64,000 nt of DNA from Byssothecium circinans (lineage: Eukaryota > Ascomycota > Dothideomycetes > Pleosporales > Massarinaceae): contig ML976989.1 in assembly GCA_010015675.1 (NCBI GenBank), forward strand, positions 29,918 through 93,917. Direction: 5' to 3'. This document shows positions 36,016 to 48,791 of the stretch, one piece after another. The notes beneath the pieces were generated by a model. That model saw only the letters and a list, made by a program, of their open reading frames with translations. It was not told where the DNA came from and ran no database searches. How positions within the stretch are numbered: position 1 is the first letter of the stretch; every line of letters begins with the position of its first letter. The position numbers and the translations under genes are program-made.

Positions 36016-37101
36016 CTACCATCCCCTCTTAGCTAACTTCTCACTCTCCTCCATCCTCCCCACATTAATCCCCACCATAGCCTCCCCCAAATCCATAGAA
36101 ACCTCCATCAACACCTTGGGATCCTTATAATGCGTCACAGCCTGCACAATCGCCTTGGCCCTCTTCGCCGCATCCCCCGACTTGAAGATGCCACTGCCCA
36201 CAAACACGCCGTCGCACCCCAACTGCATCATAAGCGCCGCGTCCGCGGGCGTCGCGACACCGCCGGCCGCGAAATTGACCACGGGGAGACGTCCCAGCTT
36301 CGCCGTTTCCTTCAGCAGCGTGTAGTCGGCCTGGATGTCTTTTGCGTAGACGCGGAGTTCTTCCTCGGACATGGAGGATGCGCGGGCGATTTCGGCATTC
36401 ACGGTGCGCATGTGGCGGACGGCTTCGATGACATCGCCCGTGCCGGCTTCGCCTTTTGTGCGGATCATAGCCGCGCCTTCGGAGATGCGGCGCAGGGCTT
36501 CGCCCAGGTTGCGGCAGCCGCAGACGAAGGGGATGCGGTAGCTGTGTTTGGAGACGTGGTGGACTGCGTCGGCGGGGGTGAGGACTTCGGATTCGTCGAT
36601 GTAGTCTACGCCTAGGGCTTCGAGGATCTGTTCATTATTATATTAGCCTCCGTGGTACGTTTCTGAGGAAGGACAAGGCTGGGGGAATTTACCTGACACT
36701 CGACGAAATGCCCAATTCGCGCCTTCGCCATCACGGGTATGGTTACTGCTTCCATGATGTCCTTGATCATCTTTGGATCGCTCATACGTGCTACGCCGCC
36801 TTGGGCGCGGATGTCGGCAGGGACGCGCTCGAGGGCCATGACGGCTGAGGCGCCGGCTTCTTCTGCTATGCGTGCCTGTCGTGGACGTTAGTATTATGTT
36901 TCAATTGGCCGCTCTGTATGCGCTTCCAGGAATCAAGAATGGGTGGGGAGGAAGAGAGTGACGAACCTGTTCAGCATTGACAACGTCCATAATCACACCA
37001 CCCTTCAACATCCTCGCCAATCCCGCCTTGACGGCGAAGTTGTTCTCGCCATCGTGAGTGCCGTTGCCGTGGCCATTGGTCGTGGGGAGTTCGGTCGCCA
37101 T
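36016..37101 (-). CDS. PDX1: Pyridoxal 5'-phosphate synthase subunit Pdx1/Snz
   Basis: Synthase subunit of the fungal vitamin B6 pathway, making PLP from ribose 5-phosphate, glyceraldehyde 3-phosphate and ammonia delivered by Pdx2/Sno. Exons 37101-36967, 36875-36693 and 36627-36016, 309 residues. The beta/alpha barrel shows [19 protein letters not shown] with the catalytic Lys and Asp, [49 protein letters not shown] and the phosphate-binding [20 protein letters not shown]. The family is extremely conserved and the splice joins are unambiguous. The first ~20 residues ([13 protein letters not shown]) are a variable tail. No PDX2 gene is in the window. Confidence 0.96.
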
Positions 37102-37957
37102 TGAGATCTTTTCTCCTGTATTGCGTCGAGACTATTAATCTCCTGTGGCGTGTGACAAAGAAACAGCCTCCGTTCCGTTTGGATTAGAAGAGAATGAGTA
37201 GTAAGAGAAGGAAGAAAATCCCAGTCAGAGAGAAAGAACAATCGATCCCAAGTATGTATGACGCCTTAGAGTGGTCGAAAATCTGGAGAGCGAAGGGTAG
37301 GGTAGAGTGAGTCAAAAGAAGAAAACGCTCAAGAACCTTGGCCTAGAAAAAAATATTAGGAAAGAAGCGGAACAATAATGCTCTAGTGTCCTACACAATC
37401 GACGGCGAGACCGTAGGGCGCGGGGTAATCAAGTCAACCCCACATCACGAAAGAATATCCGTGACTAGCCACTCCGATGGCTTGGACCACCTGAGCACCT
37501 CTGACTCTCGACCTTCGCAGACACTTTGAGCGCTCCTTCATTATGCATGCGGTATACAAAAACAAATCTCTGTACGCGTTGAATTACTGGAAGGATCGCG
37601 CAAGGTAGAATACGGCTTCACCTTTTCCCTTATCGAGTAGACTGCCGACGGTGAATGGTGTCAGTGAAGTGGTATATAATTATGGGATTTGAAACGCACA
37701 GCTTGTTATTACATAGCAAATTCTTGGTACGACGCGGGGAAGATAGTATGTCTAGAAACAGGGTATCATGTTTGCCTGCTCGTCTACTTGCGTGCGACAT
37801 CGGAAGCTGTTGTCATACTATATGAGCTACAAGGTAGGGTGTTGGTGGAGCGAAAACGCCGAGCTGAATGCAGATGCTGCAAGCCGTGCAATACCGTGAG
37901 TATGTGCCAATAATGACACTAGCGCTCCAAAATGCATGTCAAGTACGACACAAATCA
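37102..37957. other. Intergenic region; PDX1 promoter
   Basis: About 850 bp between PDX1 and the aminopeptidase gene, which lie in tandem on the minus strand. A CT-rich tract on the minus strand directly precedes the PDX1 start. Nothing else recognised. Confidence 0.45.
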
Positions 37958-40074
37958 TCAATAGGGTGCAGTCTCTCGCTTGAGCCATGCCAGCGTCAGC
38001 TCGTCCTTGTCGAAGAACTTGTGTGTCTTCTCGTATACCTCCTTGTGGTACTCGTTGATAAAGTTCTTCTCGTCCTCGGTGAGCAGGCTCATGTCAACGA
38101 GCTTTCTGCAGTGAGGTGTCAAGGTAACGCGCTCGAAGCCAAGGTATGGCTTGTCGCCAAACTTAAGTTTCGTTTCTACCTCTTTGACCATGACCATGTT
38201 CTCGATACGGATGCCGAATTTGCCGTCTTCGTAGTAGCCGGGCTCGTCTGATATCACGTTACCGACTGACAACGGCACTTCGGAGTATTGAACACGGGTG
38301 CCGATGCCGATGGGGCCTTCGTGCACATTCAAAAATGAGCCGACGCCGTGACCGGTGCCATGTCGATAGTCGAGACCTTCAGCCCATAGGAATTGGCGGG
38401 CTGTCACATCCAGAGCAAAGCCCGTTGTTCCCTTGGGAAACTTGACACGCTCCAGCGCCATGTTGCCTTTCAACACCAACGTGTATGCAGTCTTCTCAAT
38501 CTCGGAGGGCTCGCCAAAGTGAAGGGTTCGTGTTGTGTCGGTGGTACCATCATGGTACTGGCCGCCAGAGTCGCACAGGTAGATGGCTTTGGGGTCAATG
38601 ATGGAGCAAGCACCCTTTTCCGCCTTGTAGTGGATGACGGCCGCATTAGCACCGGTGGAGGAGATGGTGTCAAAGGACAGGCCCATGAAGAGATCTTGCT
38701 TTGCTCGTATGGACTCAAGCTTGTCAGCACCGTCTACTTCGTCGAGTGTGGCTCCCTTGTTGATCAGTTGGTCCTCAAGCCAAGCAAAATACTCGGTCAA
38801 TGCAGCACCATCGCGAATGTGACATTGCCGCATGCCCTCAAGCTCGACCTCATTCTTGATCGCCTTTGCATCTCCGACGGGACTGCGCACCTCATCCACG
38901 CGCTCCTCGCCGCCGAGAGCCTTGTACAGCGCCCAGGATGCTTTTGTGGAGGTTAAAAACTTCTTCTTCTCGCTCGATTCGTCATTCGCCTTGAATAGTT
39001 CGGCGCTAAGGGCGGCAACGTCTCCGAAGATGGAGTCGTATGGCCGGATAGTGACGGCATCTCCGAGATGTGCCTTGACCTCTGCGGAGAGCTTGCTTTC
39101 GTCGACGTAGAGGGTGGCAGTTGTTGGGGTGATGACGGCATACGAGAAGAAGACGGGGTTATACGGGATGTCGTTTCCGCGGAGGTTGTATAGCCAGGCA
39201 ATCTCGTCGAGCATAGACACGACAAATCCCAGACTCTTCTTCTTCTCGAGCTCTTTCCTGATGTCCTCGATCTTGTCCGTGAAGCTCTTGCCTGAGTACT
39301 TGAGTGGTTGCACGATGACCTTTTCACTGGGGCGGGCGGGCCGCTTGTCTCCCCATACCAGGTCGACCAGATTGTCGTCCACGGCCTTGTACTCGCCGCC
39401 CTTCTTCTTGATCTTATCGGAGAGCTTGCGTGCGTCGGCGCCCGTCACCACGCTGGGATCGACGCCTACTACCTTGCCGCCCTCGGCCTGGTCAGCTGTC
39501 CACTCTTGGATCGTGGGCACATCCTGGAGGCCCTGCTTGAGCAGCTCCCAATTCGAATCGAGCTGTTTGGAGGCCTGGTTGAAGTAGCGCCCGTCCGTGG
39601 AGAGGGCGGCCTTATCGTGCGTGACCACGGCATAGCCTGCCGAGCCCGTGAAGCCGCTGATGAATGCTGTCTCGTTTCAGTATGCGTTGTATGTGCGTGG
39701 GCTCGTGCCGAAGGAGCGATGGTGGGTGAAATGTACCTCGTCGGGCGTCGCAGGGTGCAATATACTCGCTCTGGTGGCTGTCTTCGGATGGTACCACTAG
39801 GCACAATTAGCTACACTATGCACACGTACGCAATGTGAGAGTGCGCACTATAGACGTCTATCGAGCGCTCCTTCATGAGCTTGCGCAGCTCGGCGAGCCG
39901 CCCCGTGGTGTCGACCTTGGCCATGTCGATGTGGCAGCGAATAGGACAGGCGTGGAAGGCTCTCGTGGAAGGTCTGGTCGAGCGGTGGGCTATCTGTATC
40001 TGTACCTGTACCTGCACACGTGCATGGGCCGCGGGCGTCGCGAAGGTACACCTGAAGAGGCGGGAGGAGAGCAT
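37958..40074 (-). CDS. AMPP: Xaa-Pro aminopeptidase P (M24B)
   Basis: Metallopeptidase that removes an N-terminal residue before proline. Exons 40074-39849, 39796-39737 and 39666-37958. From the first ATG it has 664 residues; from the in-frame ATG at 39924 it has 614, the usual AMPP length, starting [20 protein letters not shown]. Creatinase-like N-domains ([20 protein letters not shown]) lead to the pita-bread domain. Di-metal ligands are visible: the two Asp in [18 protein letters not shown], His in RHGTGHGVG, and the Glu residues in [11 protein letters not shown] and [10 protein letters not shown]. The 50-residue extension from 40074 is rich in Arg, Ala and Ser with no acids until its last residues, so it resembles a mitochondrial presequence. 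Confidence 0.92.
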
Positions 40075-40711
40075 CAAGTCACTTCACTGATTCGGCCTGG
40101 CCTGGGCTGGGACGCTTTGCATATGCACCTCGCACCTGCCCCGCGCGATAGGTAGAGCAGCCGCCACCGCCACCCTACTGCAACAGCAACCAGCGACCAC
40201 TTGGCGCTAACCAGCCTTACCGAGCCTTTCACAACCAACACCGCACCCCATTATTATTGTCAGACAAATGAATCCTACGAGCACAGCCATCGCCGACGGA
40301 CCTGCCCACGCCTTCGGAGCGCCTATCATGCTGGACTGTTCTCTGAAGGAGCTGCCAGTATTCCTCGCGCGAGCTGCCAGGTAAATGCAGCCTGCCACAC
40401 ACTTTGTCAACATCAAACAATTCAGATACTATTTGTATCGCTAACAGGCTGCTGCTCAACTAATCGCACAGCTGCATCCGAAAAGCTCGCGCAGTCTGGT
40501 TCAGGGCTGCATGTACTACCGTCCGCATCTTTCCTACCCTCAAGTCATACCTTGCAACCTCAACCCCCACCTCTTAGTTCGACCTGATTCTCGTTGTATC
40601 GCGTGGGAGTTCTCCGGAGTAGTGCTTTGTTTGTCTGAAGAAACGTTCAAGAACCAGCAATAGCAATCTCCTAGCTCCAGCGCCAATCGGTTACAGCACA
40701 CGACTACCAAC
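40075..40711. other. Divergent promoter region between AMPP and the karyopherin
   Basis: About 640 bp with both promoters. A CCGCCACCGCCACC tract lies near 40160. No TATA box stands out and no gene is seen. Confidence 0.45.
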
Positions 40712-43700
40712 ATGGCAGCGAATTCAGCATTGCCGAGCCTAGAAGAGGTTGAGAAACTCGTCAAATTGCTGTATGACCCAGGCCATGCGAAGAAAGTGGC
40801 AGAAACAGAAGCCACCCTACGCGTGTTACAGCGCTCGCCCCAAGGATGGGAGATTGGCGACGGTCTTCTGAACAACCCAGAGGAGAATGTGCGCTTCTTC
40901 GGTGCGTTAACTCTCACGGTGAAGCTCAATGCCGACTCGTATGTATCGCTGCCCACGCTCTACCCGACACCGAATGGCTCTAATCTGTACGTAGTGCCGG
41001 ATTGAGCGAGGAAGATGGAGAACAGCTCCTCACTAAACTCATTGTAAGCCAACACATCTTTTTCTAAGCATTTGACGCTAACAGCAGTTAGCATCACCTC
41101 ATCGCTCACCCCAAGTCATCACCCTCGCGGCGAAAGCTCTGTTCGACACTTGCACAATTTTTCACGAAGCCCATATCCACATGGACTCGCTGTATTCAAA
41201 GTCTGGCTTTCTCATTCGCATCGCAACAACCGGTGCTGGATTCTGCTCTCGATAGTCGTTTGTCCATGTGGGACACTGTTCCTCAGCTACCTGATGAACA
41301 GCTTCATGCCTTGCTCGATTTCGCCATCAATCTAGCTGACGAGACCAAGACTGTGTCTAATAATAGTACCAAGTTAGTGCATCCACAGTGTGTAAATTCA
41401 CGCCATACTAAGCCGTCACAGCCGAAAGCCTCATGAACGATTATTGACCAACATCGAGAGCATAGAGGTCTTGCTCCAAGTCTCATTAGGACGCGGCATC
41501 AAATACCTTTCCACCCCACCAAATGACCCCGGGCACGAGCGCGGCGAGTCACTGTGTACAGCAGCATTGCAGTGCTATCTCGGATGGATCTTCTACGCAC
41601 ATGCCGAAATCAAAGACACTCCTGACCAACTTCGATATCTTCGCTCATGCACAGAACTTGCACTCACTTGCCTCGAATATCATGTGGACTTTGCTATGGA
41701 TTTTGTCGCTGATATCCTTGAGGGCTATCCAAAGTTCTTCGAAGAGAAGCATCAACATATGTTATGGGCAGCCATCACAAGCCAGTGGGGCATTGAAATC
41801 CTCAAGAACTGCGATGCCGAAACGGTCGGACTAGCTAGGATCATTGTGGCTTACGCTTCGGACCTTATTGAGTCCAGACATGCGTACCGCGAGCCAGGCA
41901 ACCCGCATTATGAACACGTCTTTTGTAAGTGAAGACGGGTTATTATATACTTGTGTTGTACAATGCTGACAACTTAGCGATCTGCCATCATCTGCTCCAG
42001 TACCCTGCATATGTTGGGGTTGAGGATGAGGTAGCCCTGCTTGCACTAGATTTCTGGAGCAACTACGTGACTACGGTTGCAGAAGAGTTGATAATGATAG
42101 AAGCGCCACCAGCGTGGAAGGAGCCCGCCAAAGCCCACGTTTTGCAAGCAGTGGCCGAGTTGCTCCAAAAGATCATTTACCCGCCAAAAGATATCACGAG
42201 CGACTGGGACTCGGATTCAAGAAAAACCTTCAAAACGTTTCGCATAGACGTTCGCGACATCCTAATGGAGGCCTTCGAGCTATTACGTGATGGCTTGACC
42301 GAACGGTTCGTCGAATTTGCGGTAACTGCGCTTGAAGGAAACAGGTGGCTTGAGTTGGAGGCAGCACTCTTCAGCTTGATTTCCATTTCAGATGGTCTTA
42401 CAAATGCAGATCTGATGCTTGTAGCTCTTTTTGAGCGGCCGCTTTTCGCAACCATTTCCGAGAACGCCAATATACCCGCCGTGGTGCGGAGGACCGCTGT
42501 CGAGATGGTAGCTGCTCTCAATCACTTCTTCCTACGAAATCCGCAATTTCTTCCCCAAGTTCTCCCATTCCTTCTCAATGCCTTGGCTCAGCCATCGCTA
42601 GCACACGGAGCCGCCAAGTCCTTTGCTTCACTCTGTTCCGAGTGCAGGAAGTCATTGACTGGAGAGCTCACATCGTTCTTCCAGATGTATGAGCAATTCC
42701 TCACGTACCAAACCGCCGAGGAGCACACCAAGAGCAAGGTACTAGAAGGCATCGCAGCAATTGTACAAGCCGAAGACACGGAGGAGAAACAACTTGCCGG
42801 TGTACAGCACATCTTCCAATATATTGCGCATGATGCGATGCAAGCCGTCAATGTCGCAAAAGACGCCAATAGCGTAGAACAAGCACAAGTTCATGCCATG
42901 TCGACGCTCAGGTGTCTTTCTAGCGTAGGAAAGGCACTCCAAGCCTCTGATGATGAAGTGGTGGACCTAAGTCAAACGAAGGAAGCGTCGACGTTCTGGA
43001 CCCAAGGTCCAGGCAAGGAAGTCCAGGCGCAGATCGTCAACTTCATCAATTACATGACTCGGATCTTCCCTGCCAACGACGAGATTATTGAGTCGGCTTG
43101 CAACGTGCTACGGTCCGGCTTCAAAGAGAGGGGCTCTGGGCCTTTTGCACTACCACCAGCCGCGGCCATTGACTATATCACGAGCACAAATGTTCAGACA
43201 CCTCGACTCACGTACGTGCTGGAGACGGCATGCTGTTGTGTGTCATCGCACAAGAACTCCCGCGAATTCGAACCCCAAGCCCAGCGACTCCTCCACTACA
43301 ACCTCGGCATAATGCAAGCCCTTCAACACCCTCGCAACGAACCCGAAGTATCTGTCGGGTGCGTCGAGCTGATCCAGGCATTTCTTAAGCAAAATGTTAC
43401 CATTCTCAATAACGAGACCCCGGACATCCTCAAAGGCACCTTTGACTTTTCAATTGAATGCATCAAGTCACCTGAGGTTCTGCCTAAACGCGCAGCAGCC
43501 TCGCTTTGGAAAGACATCTTCGAGAAAACTGCAGCCACGGGAACTCCGGATCAAGCCACATGTCAGGATATTGTGGATCATTTCGGCCAGGCTGTGGCGT
43601 TTGCACTCATCTCGAATGTGTGCGGAGAGGTTGACGCGAGTAGCTTGGATAACATCCTTGCGCCATTAAGGAAAATGATAAATAGCCAGAGACCGAGCCG

Positions 43701-43970
43701 GCAGTACGTCACGAATGCGTTGGCGGAAGTACCATTGCTGCAGCGCGTGCGGGATGATCAGAGTTGGCAGGATGTGGTGCGCAAGTTCATTGAGAGCTTG
43801 ATGAGGTACTTTTCCTTTCTTGCTAAATTATACATATACCGGGCTGATAGATGTACAGGAACGCAAAGAACTCGACGGCTTTCAAAGAAGCGGTTAAGAC
43901 TTTCTGGCAGAGCTGCAAGCAGTTGCATATGCAGGTAAACCACCACTATGCCCACCGGTTCAATTACTAG
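40712..43970 (+). CDS. Karyopherin of the Kap122/Pdr6 (importin-13) class
   Basis: HEAT-repeat nuclear transport receptor, 999 residues from six exons: 40712-40938, 40995-41043, 41092-41372, 41422-41924, 41978-43805 and 43859-43970. The N-terminus EEVEKLVKLLYDPGHAKKVA and LQRSPQGWEIGDGLL plus NPEENVRFFGALTLTVKLN is the importin-beta N-terminal domain of this subfamily. RKLCSTLAQFFTKPISTWTR follows at the third exon. The rest is tandem helical hairpins, and the last exon ends FWQSCKQLHMQ..HRFNY. The total coding length is exactly 3000 nt and every intron is 48-56 nt. In yeast Kap122 imports TFIIA; importin-13 works in both directions. Cargo here is unknown. Confidence 0.88.
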
Positions 43971-44029
43971 AGGCATTTGGACCACCAACCCTGCCCTCTG
44001 CGCCATCCAAACCAAACATGTCGAAGGTC

Positions 44030-45013
44030 TCAGAGCTCAGCAAAGGCGGCCAAGGCAAACGTCGCACCGAAGGAGACCTTGAAGGCTACGTTATCCAGCA
44101 CCAGAGATCGCACGTTCGTGTTCTTGAGACGTCGCTGCAGATATGAGTAGGGTACAAGATGGATACCTTGCCTTTCGAGGAGCTGCGGGCACATGTCAGC
44201 TTTCTCACTCTCTTGTTGAATCGCCAAGCATGCATCTCATGATTTCCTCTTTTCGTGGTGCTTTCTGGATAGGATTGTTTTGATGGCGGTGCATGCTCAT
44301 ACTGCGGAGTTCCAAGTACTCCTCCATTCTCCGTCGTGGCACATCATTTTAGACTGAATAAAGACCTCTCTTTCCCCACAAGGCCGCTCCGACCAAAAAT
44401 ACTTCATACGTACCTGAACAGCAACAATCCCCAATCCGAGCAACACAGCCAACGGCTTACTAAACACACTCACTCCTAACCCTGCCAGTACACCTAACGC
44501 GCTTCCCAGACTGATCTGTCGGATCGCCTTGGTGTTGGGCGCTCCTGAGGTCGTGATCACGGGCGTTTTTGCTTCGCGCGCATATGTAGTTTTTAGATCC
44601 GAGGTGATTTTACTCAAGGGGTCGGGGCCTTCGCAGAGAAGGGGACGTCGGTGGGTTTGTGCTAGCATCATTGGGGCGGAGAGGATGAGGGGGGTGGTAA
44701 GGAGGAGAGAGCGGCGGAGGCCGGGGTGGAGGAACGACATTGGGCTGGAGGAGGGGTGGTGTAGTGTACGACGGTTGGCGAGAGATGTTGAGCTCATTGA
44801 CTTCCGGGCTTGAAGACGTGTGCTCGAGAACATATTCCGGCGAAGATACGCAGAGAGTTCTCCCTCGATATCTGATCGATGTGTGGAAGTCGCGTTTGCC
44901 TTGACCGATACAGTCCTTCCTTTGAACCCTTCTGAAACGCCAGGTGGAAAAGGAGAACAAGATGGCTTGAGTGCGGTGGGGCGCAACTGTCGGCTCAATG
45001 GTGCCCGGAACAT
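44030..45013 (-). CDS. FUN14: FUN14-family mitochondrial outer membrane protein
   Basis: FUN14 domain protein from exons 45013-44414 and 44182-44030 (intron GTACGT..CGCAG). The conserved core is RQISLGSALGVLAGLGVSVF, then SKPLAVLLGLGIVAVQ|LLERQGI spanning the splice site, HLVPYSYLQRRLKNTNVRSL, and the terminal membrane span VSFGATFALAAFAEL. The animal relative FUNDC1 is a mitophagy receptor; the yeast protein is mitochondrial and not well characterised. From the ATG at 45013 the protein has 250 residues. The ATG at 44833 gives 190, starts MFSSTRLQARKSMSSTS with mitochondrial-targeting character, and may be the true start. It is divergent from LAS21. Confidence 0.88.
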
Positions 45014-45325
45014 AGAGAGATCGGAACACGGTAAGTTGGATGTGAGGTGAGCGGATGTGAGGTTGAATGTACTGATGTCATTGGCTCTGGCTCGCGTTCG
45101 GACTAGGCGTTATTGGGACTAGATGGAAGACTAGGGTGGACCCTGAGGCGCGAAGTGTGGGAAAGTTCGCGACGGCATGGCGACGTCGAGTCTTTTAACT
45201 TTTCTGTCCTCAATGGATGTTCCCTAGCCCGTTCTCGTAGGATCCTTCGCTCGCTCATTGTAGCGCGATACAACCCCTCACGTTCCTTTTCATCCCACCC
45301 GTTTCCCTCTACAAACATCAACGCA
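45014..45325. promoter_or_regulatory. 312-bp divergent promoter region between FUN14 and LAS21
   Basis: The only sequence between the start codons at 45013 (minus) and 45326 (plus), so both promoters must overlap here. If FUN14 starts at 44833 the region widens by 180 bp. No distinct element recognised. Confidence 0.5.
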
Positions 45326-48300
45326 ATGGCTCTTCGAACGCTCCTCCTCACGCTCGCGAATCTCCTCATCCCTATTGCGATCCTGGTCTTCGCGACAGGC
45401 TTCTTCCCATACAAACCGTTTATGCCTGGATTAGCACAGTACGAAAATCTAGGCTGGGAAGACAGGATAGGGTGGAAGAATGCGAGTGTCGCGGAAGCGC
45501 CGTTTGATCGGTTGGTGTTCATGGTTGTTGATGCGTTGAGGAGTGATTTCGTGTTTGGAAAGGGAAGCGGAATGGCGTTTGTGCAGAGGTAAGCACCAAT
45601 TCCTTGAGCTTCTCCCGAAGATGATCGAATTGGTTCGAGTTTGGACGTTAAGAAGATTGCTAACGGCCTCTGTAGTTTGATTCGCGAAGGGACGGCTCTG
45701 CCTTTCACAGCACATGCTACATCTCCTACTATAACGATGCCGCGCGTCAAAGCCATCACCACAGGCTCCATCCCCTCCTTCCTCGACGTAATCCTCAACT
45801 TCGCCGAAAGCGACACCACGTCCACGCTCGCCACACAGGACACATGGCTCGCGCAGCTCAAAGCAAAGGAGAACGGGAAACTAGTAATGTACGGCGACGA
45901 CACGTGGCTGAAACTATTTCCCGACTTTTTCGAGCGCGCGGACGGGACTAGCAGTTTTTTCGTTTCGGTCAGTGCTGGCACTTCCTACATAGACAACAAA
46001 GCAATAGAAATTGATTTTGAGCATGACAGGACTTCACCGAAGTGGATAACAATGTGACGAGGCATGTGCCTGGCGAGTTGCTCAACGATGACTGGAACGC
46101 GATGATTATGCATTATCTCGGCCTCGATCATATCGGGCATAAGGCTGGTCCTAAGAGTCCTAATATGCTGCCTAAACAGAAAGAGATGGATGAGATCGTT
46201 CGCGATATCTATACTGCGATTGAGAATGAGGATCATCTTGCTAATACGCTGTTTGTGCTTTGCGGCGACCATGGGATGAATGAGGGAGGGAACCATGGGG
46301 GTTCGGCGCCGGGCGAAACGAGTCCGGCGCTGGTTTTTATGAGTCCGAAACTTACCAAGGTTACGCAGTTTACGGGGAGGAAGAGTCCGAGTAGTCCGAA
46401 GGGGGGGACCGAGTTTGAGTATTATCGGTTGGTGGAGCAGAGTGATGTTGCGCCTACACTCGCCGGGTTGCTGGGTGTGCCGGTGCCGAGGAACAATTTG
46501 GGTGTGTTTATTGAAGAGTTCTTAGGTTTTTGGGATGATGGTGAGTAGATGCGTGATTGGGGTGATGGCAAGAAGCTAATTTAAATAGGGCGAGATCGTA
46601 TTCAATTGCTACTGAGGAACACGAGGCAGATGAAGAGGATTGTGGAGGCGACCTATCCCGGTCTCGACTTTGGGGAAGAAATTTGGACTGAGGAGTTCGC
46701 TGAAAAAGAATGCTCCGCCCCAGTGCGTTATACCAAAACGTTTATGTCCTTCACGACGGCTGACACAATCTTAGAACGACGGCCAGAACCTGGCGTGCAA
46801 GTGGCAGGGCATTGTACAAATTATGTCGACCCATGCTGCAATGAATCACAAGCTGCGAATAAGTCAGATCTACTTCGTGCGCTCATTCCCCTCTCCACCA
46901 TTCAACAGCTTTCCACTGACCTCACATCCAGTTCCTCCAAGCCGCACAAGAAACCATGTCCGGCACAGCATCCAACTACAACGTCCCACTGCTCATCTTT
47001 GGCACCACTCTGACCGCCCTCTCCATCCTCCTAACCTTCTTCGCTCTCCCTCGCCTCCGGCCAATCACGCCTTCGAGCCTCTCATACACCCTCATCCTCA
47101 CCCTCTACAGCATACTAATGTTCGCCTCCTCGTACGTCGAAGAAGAACACAACTTCTGGTACTGGGCTACCTCAGCCTGGCTCTTCTGTCTCTTCATCGC
47201 TGCTTCGCGGAAAAAATGGACAACGAACTTCTTACTGCATCCAGCAATTATTGTGCTAGTGCTGCATCGTGTGATTAGGAGATGGAACCAGACTGGGCAG
47301 AAGTTTGCAGGCGCAGATGATATCGTGCATTCACCGTTATTTCACGGGGGAAACTCTATCGTACTGTGGTCACTCATTGGAGCCACCTACATGGACGTTA
47401 CAAATCGGCTGTCACGGCACGTCGCGCGCTCCATCTCCACTTTTGAGGGAGTGAGCGGTATCTCATTTGGCTCTTCTCAAGATGATTTCGATGCGAATCG
47501 CTTCATGGCGTTTATCGCTGTACTGCCGCTCGGCGCGACGGCTTTTGTGTTCAAACTGGCATTTACGACACTGGATGCGCCGGAGCTGACGGGAGGTATT
47601 AATGAAGGAATCTTGATGTGGGTGAGTGGATTGGGGCTTGTAGGGGTTGCGAGAATGGTGTTTGGGGGTTGCCTCTTGAGTGCGTTTTGGATTGGGGTTG
47701 CGGAGTGGAAGAGAGCTCGTGGGAGGAAACGAGGGATCGAGGGGAATGGAGGTGAGTGTTCTTTCCTTTTGATGTATGAGAGTTGGAAGGGGAGTGGCTA
47801 ATAAGTACACACAGACATGGCGGTCGCGCTATTCGATCTTCTCACGCTCTTCCTCATCACGCAGACGAAGGCGGAAAACATTCCTCTTTTCCTGCTCTTT
47901 CGGATACAGTTCTTTTTCCTCAGTAAGTCACACATCTCCCTTTCGACCTTTTGCATTAGAATCTAATTACATACAATAGGAATTCTCAACCTCTCCGCCA
48001 CCTCAATAACAATAACCACCCTGCTCCTAACTCAAACCACCTTCTTCGCCATGGGAAACAGCAATGCCATTTCCTCCATCTCCCTCTCAAACTCCTACAA
48101 CGGAATCTCAGACTACAACATCATAGCCGTAGGCATCTTGCTCTTCGTCTCGAACTGGGCGGGCCCGATATATTGGTGCGTAGCCGGTATTCTCCTCCTC
48201 GGCGGCCACGGGCAAACAAAGCGGCATATCGCCACAACGGAACTAGAAGATAGGGACTGGGTGAAGGAGGAACGGGCGCATCTTGAACGACTGGCGAAAC

Positions 48301-48548
48301 AGGAGACGGAGGTTCAAGAGAGGAAAGGGAGTGACAGGGCGTGGAAGGATCACGTTGCGTTGTTGACGCTTTGGACGGGTGTTAGTTTGGCAAGCGTCAT
48401 GGTGGCTTGCACGGTGCTGAGGACGCATCTTTTTATTTGGACGGTGTTTAGTCCGAAGTTTTTGTTTGCTATGGCTTGGGGGGTTGGGTTTCACTTTTTG
48501 GCGACGCTGGGACTGGGTGGGGTGGTCTGGTGGGCTGGGAAGTGGTAG
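45326..48548 (+). CDS. LAS21: GPI ethanolamine phosphate transferase 2 (Gpi7/Las21)
   Basis: ER enzyme that adds ethanolamine phosphate to the second mannose of GPI precursors. Eight exons: 45326-45588, 45676-45967, 46030-46540, 46589-46722, 46775-46876, 46932-47751, 47815-47922 and 47980-48548; 932 residues. An N-terminal span precedes the luminal alkaline-phosphatase-like domain: FDRLVFMVVDALRSDFVFG, LPFTAHATSPTITMPRVKA, GDDTWLKLFPDFF, DFTEVDNNVTRHV, HYLGLDHIGHKAGP and LCGDHGMNEGGNHGG with metal-binding Asp and His. About ten C-terminal spans follow, including FAMGNSNAISSISLSNSYNG and LLFVSNWAGPIYW. The region around 46720-46935 is least certain: the chosen joins (GTGCGT and GTGCGC donors) keep the frame and give FLQAAQETMSGTASNYN. 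Confidence 0.9.
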
Positions 48549-48791
48549 CTCGCATTGTAGTAGGTATACAGTATGATTGATCGGAAAGAAAAAGAGATAG
48601 TATGGTGATAGCTTGAAATGAAGAGACAGAACCAAAACAGTACATTCACGAACCTATCAAGAGAAAAGGACACGCTTTCATAAAACACGACCAAAACCCA
48701 AGGACCAACCACCTACTAAAGGACCAGCCCTCATACCATAGAAAACGAAAACAGAGACCGAAATAAAAGACCAAAACATCAACCTAACCCT

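Noticed and set aside
44297..44413. Read-through C-terminus of FUN14 in the unspliced frame
   Set aside because: The conserved FUN14 C-terminal segment is in the next exon (44182-44030), so this stretch is intron.
46823..47278. Pro/Ser/Arg-rich alternative frame over LAS21 exons 5-6
   Set aside because: Shadow frame; the membrane-span frame from 46932 matches the family.
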